The translations under genes and the position numbers were made by a program. This document shows positions 36,001 through 47,286 of a stretch of 64,000 nucleotides of DNA, one piece after another (the first letter of the stretch is position 1; every line of letters starts with the position of its first letter). Under the pieces are notes generated by a model that searched no databases, was not told the origin of the DNA, and saw only the letters and a list, made by a program, of their open reading frames with translations. The stretch comes from Amphiura filiformis (Eukaryota; Echinodermata; Ophiuroidea; Amphilepidida; Amphiuridae): assembly GCF_039555335.1 (NCBI RefSeq), contig NW_027305503.1, forward strand, positions 973,501 to 1,037,500, given 5' to 3'.

Positions 36001-37194
36001 TATGAAGTAGCCATCTACTGCTGATATGAAGTAGCCATCTACTGCTGATATGAAGTAGTCATCTACTGCTGAGTTGTCATCTACTGCTGATATGAAGTAG
36101 CCATCTACTGCTGATATGAAGTAGTCATCTACTGCTGATATGAAGTAGCCATCTACTGCTGATATGAAGTAGCCATCTACTGCTGATATGAAGTAGTCAT
36201 CTAGGCCTACTGCTGATATGAAGTAGCCATCTACTGCTGATATGAAGTAGCCATCTACTGCTGATATATGAAGTAGCCATCTACTGTTGATATGAATTAG
36301 TCATCTACTGCTGATATGAATTAGTCATCTACTGCTGATATGAAGTAGTCATCTACTGCTGATATGAAGTAGTCATCTACTGCTGATATGAAGTAGTCAT
36401 CTACTGCTGATATGAAGTAGTCATCTACTGCTGATATGAAGTAGTCATCTACTGCTGATATGAAGTAGTCATCTACTGCTGATATGAAGTAGTCATCTAC
36501 TGCTGATATGAAGTAGTCATCTACTGCTGATATGAAGTAGCCATCTACTGCTGATATGAAGTAGCCATCTACTGCTGATATGAAGTAGTCATCTACTGCT
36601 GATATAATGTAGTCATCTACTGCTGACATGACGTAGTCATCTACTGCTGATATGAAGTACGGTAGTCATCTACTGCTGATATGAAGTAGTCATCTACTGC
36701 TGATATAAAGTAGCCATCTGCTGATATGAAGTAGTCATCTACTGCTGATATAAAGTAGTCATCTACTGCTGATATGAAGTAGTCATCTACTGCTGATATG
36801 AAGTAGCCATCTACTGCTGATATGAATTAGTCATCTACTGCTGATATGAAGTAGTCATCTACTGCTGATATAAAGTAGTCATCTACTGCTGATATGAAGT
36901 AGCCATCTACTGCTGATATGAATTAGTCATCTACTGCTGATATGAAGTAGTCATCTACTGCTGATATGAAGTAGTCATCTACTGCTGATATGAAGTAGCC
37001 ATCTACTGCTGATATGAAGTAGCCATCTACTGCTGGTATGAAGTAGCCATCTACTGCTGATATGAATTAGTCATCTACTGCTGATATGAATTAGTCATCT
37101 ACTGCTGATATGAAGTACGGTAGTCATCTACTGCTGCTATGAAGTAGTCATCTACTGCTGATATAAAGTAGTCATCTACTGCTGATATGAAGTA
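33005..37194. repeat. 24-bp minisatellite, block A
   Basis: Roughly 174 units of TACTGCTGATATGAAG followed by TAGTCATC. Each unit contains AGTAG-TCAT-CTACT, a 5-bp stem with a 4-base loop. The commonest variant (TCAT to CCAT) falls in the loop. Read on the minus strand, the unit is an open 8-residue repeat of AVDDYFIS type, giving uninterrupted frames of 294, 257 and 102 codons, because 24 is a multiple of three. Longer-range order is visible: landmark variants at 33921 and 34133 recur 1275 bp later (35196, 35408). The block is cut at 37194 by a transposon. Confidence 0.95.
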
Positions 37195-39108
37195 CACTGC
37201 AAGATTCTCATCTGCGTGACGCCGATGTCACCAGAATGTCACTCCATCGGAAACTACACCTCGGTTTTCCATATCGCCGGTCCGAAATAGCCGGGTAGCC
37301 AGCCTCCTAGGTTTCTACAGAGTGACTTCGCGGCGCGGTGACTTCGCAGGAGAGTCACACTGGTGTGACTACGCGACTAGGCCTGGGTGCTCAGTACGGC
37401 GTTTTGGGTTGCCGGTTTTGCTTTTATTGCCATACTTTTTATATTCTCTTGATTTATTCAAATAATATTCTTTATTTCTTGCTTTTTTTTTAGGGGATTA
37501 GGGAGGGGAAATTGCAAACTGGACTTTAAAAATAAGGGAAATATTAGATGAATAAAATGATTTGTTAGTAAAAGAAATAAACATGATCAGTAAAACAACT
37601 TGAGAAAAATTGCAAATAAAGAAGTTAAAAAGTAGGAATAGGCTATTATAAGAAGCATGTAGGCCTATTGATGAATTAAAAATATTAAATGTGTAAAATA
37701 AATAAATAATTATAACAATAATAATTCATAACAAGCATTAATATTTGCGTGATAAAAAATAGGACACAATTTCAAACAAACACTGCAATAGGCCTATATT
37801 GATGTGACACCGATTTATAGGCATAATTTGATAACGTAAAAAATCAACATGAAAAACGAATTAAACTAATAGGCCTATGAAAACACCATTTTGAAAAACG
37901 AGAAAAGAAAATAACACAAGCATAAGTTTTGCATAAACTTACGGCAGTAAAAGTATAAATTTGTAGTAGGCCTTTCAGGAAAGTGACAAGAAGTAAAACA
38001 AAATGCATGCTAGGCCTATAAATCAATTTTAAATATAACAGAAAAATTCTTGCTTCAAAATAAGTAAAGTTTTGGCAAATCAAAATGTATAAATTGAAAA
38101 TGCTAGGCCTATAATAGGCATACTTTGCGAACTTCGGCTAAAAATTAATATCTCTTTTAAAACACAATTCGTTTTAAATAAAAAAAGTTTCAATAGGCCT
38201 ATATAACGTTATCATGCAAAATATGAAAAAATAAGCATAATTTGATAGCAAAACATGTCATCTAACCACTGAAGTAAACAAAGCAATGATATAAGTTTTG
38301 TGGGAAAACAAGCAAACAAACAAACTAAATAAAAACGTTTGAAATGAAACAAACAAATAAACCAAGAACAAGAACTGCAAAAGTAAAACACACACAGTTG
38401 ATGAGATTATTAAACAGGCAGCACTAAAACAATTAAAATATATAAAAGAGAACAACAAATAAAAGAAACAAAATGAATCGGAAGTCTCACAGTAGAAACA
38501 TAAATGACAAAGAATGCAAAAGCACGATAAAAAACAAAGACGGCAGTAGGGGGCCTACAGCCGCAGACCCGCTGTACAGCATGCATCAATCAATTAATTA
38601 TAAAACCAACTCATTCCATTCATGAGCGTATACAAGCATTAAAACAAGCATGATACGCGTATTTGTCATCATCAGCGCGTATTTGGTAGATATACGCGCG
38701 CGTCCCCAGAGTGTTCGAACTCATAACAGGGTTCGGTCAACGACCTTTTGGCAGTGTAGTCACCTTGAAGTTCGCCGACTGGGCACCGAGCAGGCGACGC
38801 ATGGGGACACGCTACGGAAGTCACTTTGATGTGACTACAAGAAGTGGACCACTGTCGGAATCTAGTCGGTGGTGTACATCATGAGTCGCCGATGCGGCAT
38901 CGAGCAGATAACACATCGGAGGCTAGCAGTTGTAGTCACTGTGTGATGACACTGCTGCATAGTAGCCTACTGCCTTGTTTCCGATGTTGTCACTCTCCTG
39001 TAGTGACTCTGTCGGCCACCATAGGGTAGGTTATTCTGGAGTGACGGCGGTAGTGACTTCAGAGTTCCAGTGCGATGTAGTCACTCTTTCGCCAGGAATT
39101 TTGCAGTG
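37195..39108. mobile_element. TA-flanked DNA transposon (CACTGCAA ends) in the minisatellite
   Basis: Starts CACTGCAAGATTC and ends GAATTTTGCAGTG, with TA on both sides (37193-37194, 39109-39110). The minisatellite unit resumes in register after one TA is removed, which proves insertion. Near both ends are many GTGACT/AGTCAC motifs; the AT-rich middle is rich in TAGGCCTA. The 1914-bp element has no transposase frame that I recognise. The TA target allows Tc1/mariner-type or other TA-specific transposases. Confidence 0.85.
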
Positions 39109-39200
39109 TAGTCATCTACTGCTGATATGAAGTAGCCATCTACTGCTGATATGAAGTAGTCTTCTACTGCTGATATGAAGTAGTCATCTACTGCTGATAT
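39109..39200. repeat. 24-bp minisatellite, block B
   Basis: About four units isolated between two transposons (37195-39108 and 39201-41052). Confidence 0.95.
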
Positions 39201-39663
39201 CCCAGTGGGCACAATTGGTTGCTACTATGTTGTGTCAACGTCAATATCTAACGTTGGACGACGGTTGCCTGGAGGATGGATATGAAAGTTTTTTTGACGC
39301 CAAAATAGAACGTTGGTGCGACGTCCACATTCAGCGTTGTGCAGACGTTAGCCAACGTCGATCCAACATTGACCCAACCCTAATAAAGATGTAATTTGTG
39401 ACGTTGGGCTAACATAATATCGTTGATGTTGGGCCAATGTTATTAATCCATCCATTGACCAACGTTAAACCAACCATTAATCCAACGTTGATCCAACCAT
39501 TGGCAAGTAACCCCAAAGAGACGAAAAATCATGAAAAAAGAAAGAAGAATATTATTTAGTAGCATATACTCTGCTTACACAGAGTCTTACACTTAATACT
39601 GTCTATATTACAACGGAAGCAAATTTCCTAGCTTAATTTTATACATAACACTTACCTTGATGT

Positions 39664-39740
39664 ACCTGCCGGGATTCGAACCCATGACCTTCGGATTATA
39701 AGACTGATGCCCTACTGACTGAGCTAACGGGGTTTACATA
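39664..39740 (-). repeat. tRNA-like segment inside a transposon
   Basis: The minus strand reads TTAGCTCAGTCAGTAGGGC (A box) and GGGTTCGAATCCC (exact B box), with a loop CTTATAA that would present anticodon TAT. The anticodon stem has two mismatches and the acceptor halves do not pair, so an active tRNA-Ile is unlikely. It is a tRNA-derived remnant that may still bind Pol III factors. Confidence 0.55.
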
Positions 39741-39982
39741 TTCTATGAAGTGCTTTAAGTTAATATAAGCAATATTTTGATGGCTAAACCTGCTAAAGTG
39801 CATTATTTAAAGGATATTGATCAAATTTACTGTAAATATTGATAACATTTACTAAATTTGTTGATTTTTTTTTTAATAAAAAATCTTACTGACGATTGAA
39901 TTCCAAAATTTTATTGTTAGTATAAATATAATTATATATTCATTAGGTTTATATATTACATTATCACTAAGCATTATATTCA

Positions 39983-39989
39983 TCACCAC

Positions 39990-40046
<57 letters not shown>

Positions 40047-40085
40047 GAGTTGCAACATCATCATCATCCTCATCATCATTATTAT
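39983..40085. repeat. (CAT)n microsatellite
   Basis: About 20 CAT triplets followed by mixed CAT/ATT triplets. Confidence 0.95.
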
Positions 40086-40329
40086 TATTATTATTATTAG
40101 TTTATCTAGTGGGCTTTTATAGTCTTTATTTAATGTTACACTTTAAACCAACTTGACCATTCCGATGACTTGGAAACAGTAGGCCTGTCAACTGTCATGC
40201 TGTTTACCAACGTTGGTCCGATATCGCGGACGGCATTCTGACCGTCACGCGTCATATTAAGGTTTGTGCGACGACGTTTCCCCAATCTCGGCGTAAGAAA
40301 CTGTCATTTTAAGACAATATATAAGCCAA

Positions 40330-40920
40330 ATGCAACATATTTATCGTCGGTCGTACCGATGTCGTCAATGAAGTGTTACTTCAACGTTAGTATTGAGGTC
40401 ATACGACAGCCAGCGTATGGCAGACGATGTCGTCAATGAAGTGTTACCTCAACGTTATATTGAGATGCACGGCAGTCATTATGTGACCTTAATACAACGT
40501 CTTTATCGCAGTTGTACCGATGTCGTCAATAAAGTGTTGCTTCAACGTTAGTATTGAGGTCATACGACAACCATCGTACGGCAGACGTTGTTGCGACGTC
40601 TTCAATCATTGGTGTACCGATGTCGTCAATGAAGTGTTACCTCAACGTTGTATTAAAGTCGTACGACAACTGTCGCAGGGTAGTCAACAGGTGACGTTAA
40701 TGTAACATCTTTATTGTCAGTTGTACTGATGTCGGCAATAAAGTGTTGCCTCAACGTTATATTGAAGTCGTACGACAACTGTCGCAGGGTAGTCAACAGG
40801 TGACGTTAATGCAACATCTTTATTGTCAGTTGTACTGATGTCGGCAATGAAGTGTTGCCTCAACATTGTATTGAAGTCGTACGACGATCGTCTTACGGCC
40901 GACATTACCACAACGTTTGT
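40330..40920. repeat. Long-unit tandem repeat inside the 39201 transposon
   Basis: Several copies of a unit of roughly 110-120 bp share GATGTCGTCAATGAAGTGTT, CTCAACGTT and TCGTACGACAACTGTCG. The copies are diverged. Apparent frames through it are not protein-like. Confidence 0.75.
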
Positions 40921-41052
40921 GCGACGTCGTCACTAATAGGTGTACTGACGTCCTAGATTATTACTTGTGTTAACGTTGGAATTTGGTTGCCCGACGTCCG
41001 ATCTTATTACAACGTCCATACAACGTAGTTTTTCCCGATTGTGCCCACTGGG

Positions 41053-44000
41053 ATGAAGTAGTCATCTACTGCTGATATAAAGTAGTCATCTACTGCTGAT
41101 ATAAAGTAGTCATCTACTGCTGATATGAAGTAGCCATCTACTGCTGATATGAAGTAGTCACCTACTGCTGATATGAAGTAGCCATCTACTGCTGATATGA
41201 AGTAGCCATCTACTGCTGATATGAAGTAGCCATCTACTGCTGATATATGAAGTAGCCATCTACTGTTGATATGAATTAGTCATCTACTGCTGATATGAAT
41301 TAGTCATCTACTGCTGATATGAAGTAGTCATCTACTGCTGATATGAAGTAGTCATCTACTGCTGATATGAAGTAGTCATCTACTGCTGATATGAAGTAGT
41401 CATCTACTGCTGATATGAAGTAGTCATCTACTGCTGATATGAAGTAGTCATCTACTGCTGATATGAAGTAGTCATCTACTGCTGATATGAAGTAGCCATC
41501 TACTGCTGATACGAAGTAGTCATCTACTGCTGATAAGAAGTAGTCATCTACTGCTGATCTGAAGTAGCCATCTACTGCTGATATGAAGTAGTCATCTACT
41601 GCTGATATGAAGTAGTCATCTACTGCTGATATGAAGTAGTCATCTACTGCTGATATGAAGTAGCCATCTACTGCTGATATGAAGTAGCCATCTACTGCTG
41701 ATATGAAGTAGTCATCTACTGCTGATATGAAGTAGTCATCTACTGCTGATATGAAGTAGTCATCTACTGCTGATATGAAGTAGTCATCTACTGCTGATAT
41801 GAAGTAGCCATCTACTGCTGATATGAAGTAGTCATCTACTGCTGATATGAAGTAGTCATCTACTGCTGATATGAAGTAGCCATCTACTGCTGATATGAAG
41901 TAGCCATCTACTGCTGATATGAAGTAGCCATCTACTGCTGATATGAAGTAGTCATCTACTGCTGATATGAAGTAGCCATCTACTGCTGATATGAAGTAGT
42001 CATCTACTGCTGATATAAAGTAGTCCTCTAATGCTGATATAAAGTAGTCGTCTACTGCTGATATGAGGTAGCCATCTACTGCTGATATGAAGTAGTCATC
42101 TACTGCTGATATGAAGTAGCCATCTACTGCTGATATGAAGTAGTCATCTACTGCTGATATAAAGTAGTCATCTACTGCTGATATAAAGTAGTCATCTAAT
42201 GCTGATATAAAGTAGTCATCTACTGCTGATATGAGGTAGCCATCTACTGCTGATATGAAGTAGGCATCTACTGCTGATATGAAGTAGCAATCTACTGCTG
42301 ATATGAAGTAGCCATCTACTGCTGATATGAAGTAGCCATCTACTGCTGATATGAAGTAGTCTTCTACTGCTGATATGAAGTAGTCATCTACTGCTGATAT
42401 GAAGTAGTAATCTACTGCTGATATAAAGTAGTCATCTATGAAGTAGTCATCTACTGCTGATATGAAGTAGCCATCTACTGCTGATATGAAGTAGTCACAT
42501 CTCTACTGCTGATATGAAGTAGCCATCTACTGCTGATATGAAGTAGTCATCTACTGCTGATATGAAGTTGTCATCTACTGCTGATATGAAGTAGCCATCT
42601 ACTGGTGATATGAAGTAGTCATCTACTGCTGATATGAAGTAGTCATCTACTGCTGATATGAAGTAGCCATCTACTGCTGATATGAAGTAGCCATCTACTG
42701 CTGATATGAAGTAGTCATCTAGGCCAACTGCTGATATGAAGTAGCCATCTACTGCTGATATGAAGTAGCCATCTACTGCTGATATGAAGTAGTCATCTAC
42801 TGCTGATATGAAGTAGCCATCTACCGCTGATATGAAGTAGCCATCTACTGCTGATATGAAGTAGTCATCTAGGCCTACTGCTGATATGAAGTAGCCATCT
42901 ACTGCTGATATGAAGTAGCCATCTACTGCTGATATATGAAGTAGCCATCTACTGTTGATATGAATTAGTCATCTACTGCTGATATGAATTAGTCATCTAC
43001 TGCTGATATGAAGTAGTCATCTACTGCTGATATGAAGTAGTCATCTACTGCTGATATGAAGTAGTCATCTACTGCTGATATGAAGTAGTCATCTACTGCT
43101 GATATGAAGTAGTCATCTACTGCTGATATGAAGTAGTCATCTACTGCTGATATGAAGTAGTCATCTACTGCTGATATGAAGTAGTCATCTACTGCTGATA
43201 TGAAGTAGCCATCTACTGCTGATATGAAGTAGTCATCTACTGCTGATATAATGTAGTCATCTACTGCTGACATGACGTAGTCATCTACTGCTGATATGAA
43301 GTACGGTAGTCATCTACTGCTGATATGAAGTAGTCATCTACTGCTGATATAAAGTAGCCATCTGCTGATATGAAGTAGTCATCTACTGCTGATATAAAGT
43401 AGTCATCTACTGCTGATATGAAGTAGTCATCTACTGCTGATATGAAGTAGCCATCTACTGCTGATATGAAGTAGCCATCTACTGCTGATATGAATTAGTC
43501 ATCTACTGCTGATATGAAGTAGTCATCTACTGCTGATATAAAGTAGTCATCTACTGCTGATATGAAGTAGCCATCTACTGCTGATATGAAGTAGCCATCT
43601 ACTGCTGATATGAATTAGTCATCTACTGCTGATATGAAGTAGTCATCTACTGCTGATATGAAGTAGTCATCTACTGCTGATATGAAGTAGCCATCTACTG
43701 CGATGATGAATTAGTCATCTACTGCTGATATAAATTAGTCATCTACTGCTGATATAAATTAGTCATCTACTGCTGATATGAAGTAGTCATCTACTGCTGA
43801 TAAGAAGTAGTCATCTACTGCTGATATGAAGTAGTCATCTACTGCTGATATGAAGTAGCCATCTACTGCTGGTATGAAGTAGCCATCTACTGCTGATATG
43901 AATTAGTCATCTACTGCTGATATGAAGTAGTCATCTACTGCTGATATGAAGTAGTCATCTACTGCTGATATGAAGTAGTCATCTACTGCTGATATGAAGT

Positions 44001-44172
44001 AGTCATCTACTGCTGATATGAAGTAGTCATCTACTGCTGATATGAAGTAGTCATCTACTGCTGATATGAAGTAGTCATCTACTGCTGATATGAAGTAGTC
44101 ATCTACTGCTGATATGAAGTAGTCATCTAGGCCTACTGCTGATATGAAGTAGCCATCTACTGCTGATATGAA
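41053..44172. repeat. 24-bp minisatellite, block C
   Basis: About 130 further units of the same repeat. The variant string GATATAATG...GACATGACG at 43245 also occurs at 36601. The distance is 6644 bp, or 2878 bp once the two inserted transposons are subtracted, which is very close to 120 units. That marks an old duplication inside one continuous array. Block C ends at the hAT-type insertion. Confidence 0.95.
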
Positions 44173-46022
44173 CAGTGGCGGATTTAAGCTGTCAGCAAGT
44201 CAGCAGTTGCTGACAAGGCCCCCCTGTTATTTTGGCCAAAGGCCCCCCCCCTGCTTTTTTTTTTTTTTTTTTTTTTTTTGCTTTGTTTTCTGCAGGGTTC
44301 AAAGGTGCGGTGGGTAGAATAGTACTGAAAAGGTCATATATATGCCCGTGCATGCAAGAGGACATTCTATTTATGCCCGCATTTATGATTCTTGAAAAGT
44401 TTTATTAAATTTTGCCCGTTTTGGCCACAGCAAGAGGTCAAAGGTCAAGGGCCCCAGGGGCCCAAATTTAATATTTGGGAATACAATTTCGATAGAATCA
44501 GGATTACGAATTGGTACATAGAGCATTACACATTCTCAAAATACAAATAGGTCATCTACTGTAGGTCCAGGGCCCCAATGTGAGATATAAGCGTATCATC
44601 AAAGCTGGCTCTAAAACAGCAAAGGACCCCGTATGTGGACCGTGATGCACTTAAGCCTAAATGTCTTTCCCCTTAGATATGAATTTTGCCAATTTTGGCC
44701 CAGATATCCAAGATCAAGAGTTCCCGAGGGCCCAAATGTCAATACAAAGGGGCCAGTCGTTTCTCAATAACTATTCACGGGTACATGAGTTCCAAAGGTC
44801 ATATTATATTATAGGCCCATAGGCCCACTTGGCCCTCTTTTTTAACATTTGCGGCCCTCTGCCCCAGGGCCTAAAATGTTTTTAAAAGTAATTTAAAACA
44901 AATATAACAGTTCATGGTTCTGAGTTGGTACACCCATGGCAGTGTACATTTACATGGGTAAATGAGCCTCATAATGTCAAATATTATGGGCTACAGGGCC
45001 CAAATGGGCCCAGGCCCAGGGTCCCCCAAAATGTGCCCCCCCCCCATTGCCCTGTGCATCTTCCTTTTAAGACCTAAAACACCATGTTTTGGGCGAAAAT
45101 AGGTACAATTATTGCATAACACTGGCCCTATATAGTAAAATTCACCTTCATTTTGGGCTAAAACAGACTGATTTTTTTCCGTGCGTCACCCGCAAATGTC
45201 AGAGTAAAATAGAAAACAAAATATGCTTGGCTCTCTCTAAATTGTTACGCAATTCTGCCGCAATCTTATACGTAAATCAAATTAAACTAAGCCACTTGTG
45301 TGCATATGCCTTCCTAACAGTGAGTTTGGGGCTCTCCAAATTTTGGCCGGGCCCAGGGTCCCAAAAAGGCAAATCCGACCCTAAAGTGCATAGGCGTAGA
45401 TCCGGGGGTGTGGGGATGGGGGATAAATTCCCCCTTTTGCACCACGTTTTAACAGTTAAGTTTCAAAATGGCAACATTTTTCGCGCGCTTCGCGCGCATT
45501 TGTGCCATAAACTTATTTTGTTGCCAAAAGGTATTGATTTAAGATTTTTTTTTTTTTTTTTTAACCCCCCCCCCGCTAATGTCAAAATTAACGCGTACCA
45601 ACATATTGGCTTCCTATTCCTTTAGGTCAGATTATGATATTAAAACTGATTTTGGACCTTAATCTGGGATTTTGCTTGCTTCTTGTACTATCAAGCAAAA
45701 ACAGAAAAGGAAATATTCCTTGTTCTTTAGTACCGTTTAAACACTCACAATTCTGATAAACCCTCGATCTGCGTATAGAATAGTGTGAAATTGCACATTT
45801 TCGCGCTTCGCGCGAAATTTACCAAATGCAGGCCTACATCAACTTTTACTTCAAATAATATGAAATGGAATGAATGTTCGCGCTCGAACTAATGATCACT
45901 AACAAATTTTGTTCTTGCCCTCCTCCCGACAAAAATTCAGGCACGCTCCTGATTTCAACTCTTTACTATTGGGCCCCCAGGATATTTTGCTGACAGGGCC
46001 CTTTTCCTTAAATCCGCCTCTG
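44173..46022. mobile_element. hAT-type DNA transposon in the minisatellite
   Basis: Starts CAGTGGCGGATTTAA and ends TTAAATCCGCCTCTG. The flanks carry an exact 8-bp duplication, GATATGAA (44165-44172 and 46023-46030), part of the repeat unit. An 8-bp target and CAG-GGCGG ends are the hAT signature. The 1850-bp interior has homopolymer G/C and T runs and CGCGCTTCGCGCG near 45482 and 45802. Open frames (one of 178 codons at 45089) show no hAT transposase motifs. Non-autonomous. Confidence 0.9.
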
Positions 46023-46215
46023 GATATGAAGTAGGCCTAGTCATCTACTGCTGATATGAAGTAGTCATCTACTGCTGATATGAAGTAGTCATCTACTGCT
46101 GATATGAAGTAGTCATCTACCATGTCTACTGCTGATATGAAGTAGTCATCTAGGCCCTACTGCTGATATGAAGTAGTCATCTACTGCTGATATGAAGTAA
46201 TAGGCCTAGTCATAT
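46023..46215. repeat. 24-bp minisatellite, block D (right end)
   Basis: The last six or so units, irregular and mixed with TAGGCCTA, fading into unique sequence. Confidence 0.9.
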
Positions 46216-46780
46216 TATACTCTCTCCATGAGTGGTCTGTCAGTAACAAACTTAAGTTGAATCCAAGTAAATGCCAAGCCATGAGTGTGTACTTTGAAAA
46301 AAAAACCCGGATGTTGATCTATACGCATCTCTGAGCACTCCCTTGCAGTAGTCCAGAGAGTCAAGTTGCCGTGGTTAGTGGTGGTGGGGCCGGTGGGGGT
46401 GGGGCACTCAGAATACTTATAAACATCCGCGTGAAAGAAACTGCGGATAATGTCTATAGGCCTATATAGCTTATCCCATGTTGGGCAAGTTTCACTTTCT
46501 TAGTTCGGGGGATGATCCTCGTTAGTTTGACAAATTTATGACGTCCTAGCTTAGGGTCGTTTTGGTCAATTCACACGGATACTTATAACTTTAATACATA
46601 AGTGCCCCCCTCTCCCGGTCATAATCCTGGGGATTGCCCCAAAGTCTATACCGGTAGCTCTTCTATTATAGTTGGCTTTTGCTACGAAAAAGGGGATTAA
46701 TCCAGGCCCAAGTATTGATACTGAATTATCCCCTTTGGTCACTTAAATACCGCCGCGGTACGGGTAGGCCTAAACAAAAC
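46216..46780. other. Spacer, no gene recognised
   Basis: Unique sequence between the minisatellite and the TTTGTCCAA repeat. It includes a G-rich GGTGGGGCCGGTGGGGGTGG stretch near 46383. No exon is supported. Confidence 0.35.
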
Positions 46781-46782
46781 CG

Positions 46783-47030
46783 TTGTCCAAAGTTATTTTG
46801 GCTAAAATCGCTTTGTCCAAAGTCATTTTGTCCAATATTTTTATGTCCAAATATGTTTTGTCCAATTTATATTTTGTCCAAATATATTTGGTCCAAGTGT
46901 TATTTTGTCCAATTTATATTTTGTCCAAATATATTTTGTCCAAAAATATTTGGTCCAAGTGTTATTTTGTCCCATTTATATTTTGTCCAAATATATTTTG
47001 TCCAAAAATATTTTGTCCAAAATACACTTC
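46783..47030. repeat. TTTTGTCCAAATATA tandem repeat
   Basis: About 15 copies of a loose unit, ATTTTGTCCAA plus ATAT or TTAT spacers, in a head-to-tail arrangement. The 119- and 104-codon frames over it (CPNIFCPKIF-like) arise from the repeat. It ends about 250 bp upstream of the ACOX1-like start codon. Confidence 0.85.
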
Positions 47031-47286
47031 CAGCCTAGCCCACCCCAATGATAAACCACAGCAGACAATCCAAAAGATAGAAAATTGTCATGTATAAATA
47101 AAGTTATTATGAAACCTGTTTGCACACTTTTTGATAGTTCTATGGGAAATCAGCAGGATCTAATTAAAGAGCAACCATTAGCATGGCGCTATAAAGCTGT
47201 GTCTGGCACTGCCTGAGCGTGCGCTACAAATTACTAGTCTTGTTCGCAAGTCGTTTTGTTATCTATATTTTCAATCACTTGTCAAC
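47031..47286 (+). promoter_or_regulatory. Likely promoter and 5' UTR of the ACOX1-like gene
   Basis: Position immediately before the ATG at 47287 is the main evidence. The segment is less AT-rich near 47200-47230. No clear TATA box can be pointed to, and the transcription start is unknown. Confidence 0.35.

Larger units (their letters stand above)
39201..41052. mobile_element. DNA transposon with CCCAGTGGGCACAA ends in the minisatellite
   Basis: Starts CCCAGTGGGCACAATTGG and ends CCGATTGTGCCCACTGGG. The repeat unit is restored when the element and one AT (39199-39200/41053-41054) are removed. The interior is rich in CAACGTT phrases at both ends and has a tandem block of long units at about 40330-40920 (CGATGTCGTCAATGAAGTGT recurs). 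It also holds a (CAT)n microsatellite and a tRNA-like segment. No transposase is recognised, and the superfamily is not assigned. Confidence 0.8.

Noticed and set aside
33043..36629. Long minus-strand frames of 294, 257 and 102 codons encoding AVDDYFIS repeats
   Set aside because: They follow directly from a 24-bp tandem repeat whose length is a multiple of three. There is no unique flanking domain, splice context or start other than repeat ATGs, and units with indels break the frame.
39664..39740. Functional tRNA-Ile (TAT)
   Set aside because: The acceptor halves do not pair and the anticodon stem has mismatches; only the Pol III boxes survive.
33005..44172. CRISPR-like array
   Set aside because: Units are contiguous with no unique spacers, and the genome is animal.
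45089..45625. 178-codon frame as a hAT transposase
   Set aside because: It crosses homopolymer runs and has none of the conserved hAT motifs I know; it lies in a non-autonomous element.
46679..47097. Cys/Pro-rich frames of 119 and 104 codons
   Set aside because: They are translations of the TTTTGTCCAA tandem repeat.
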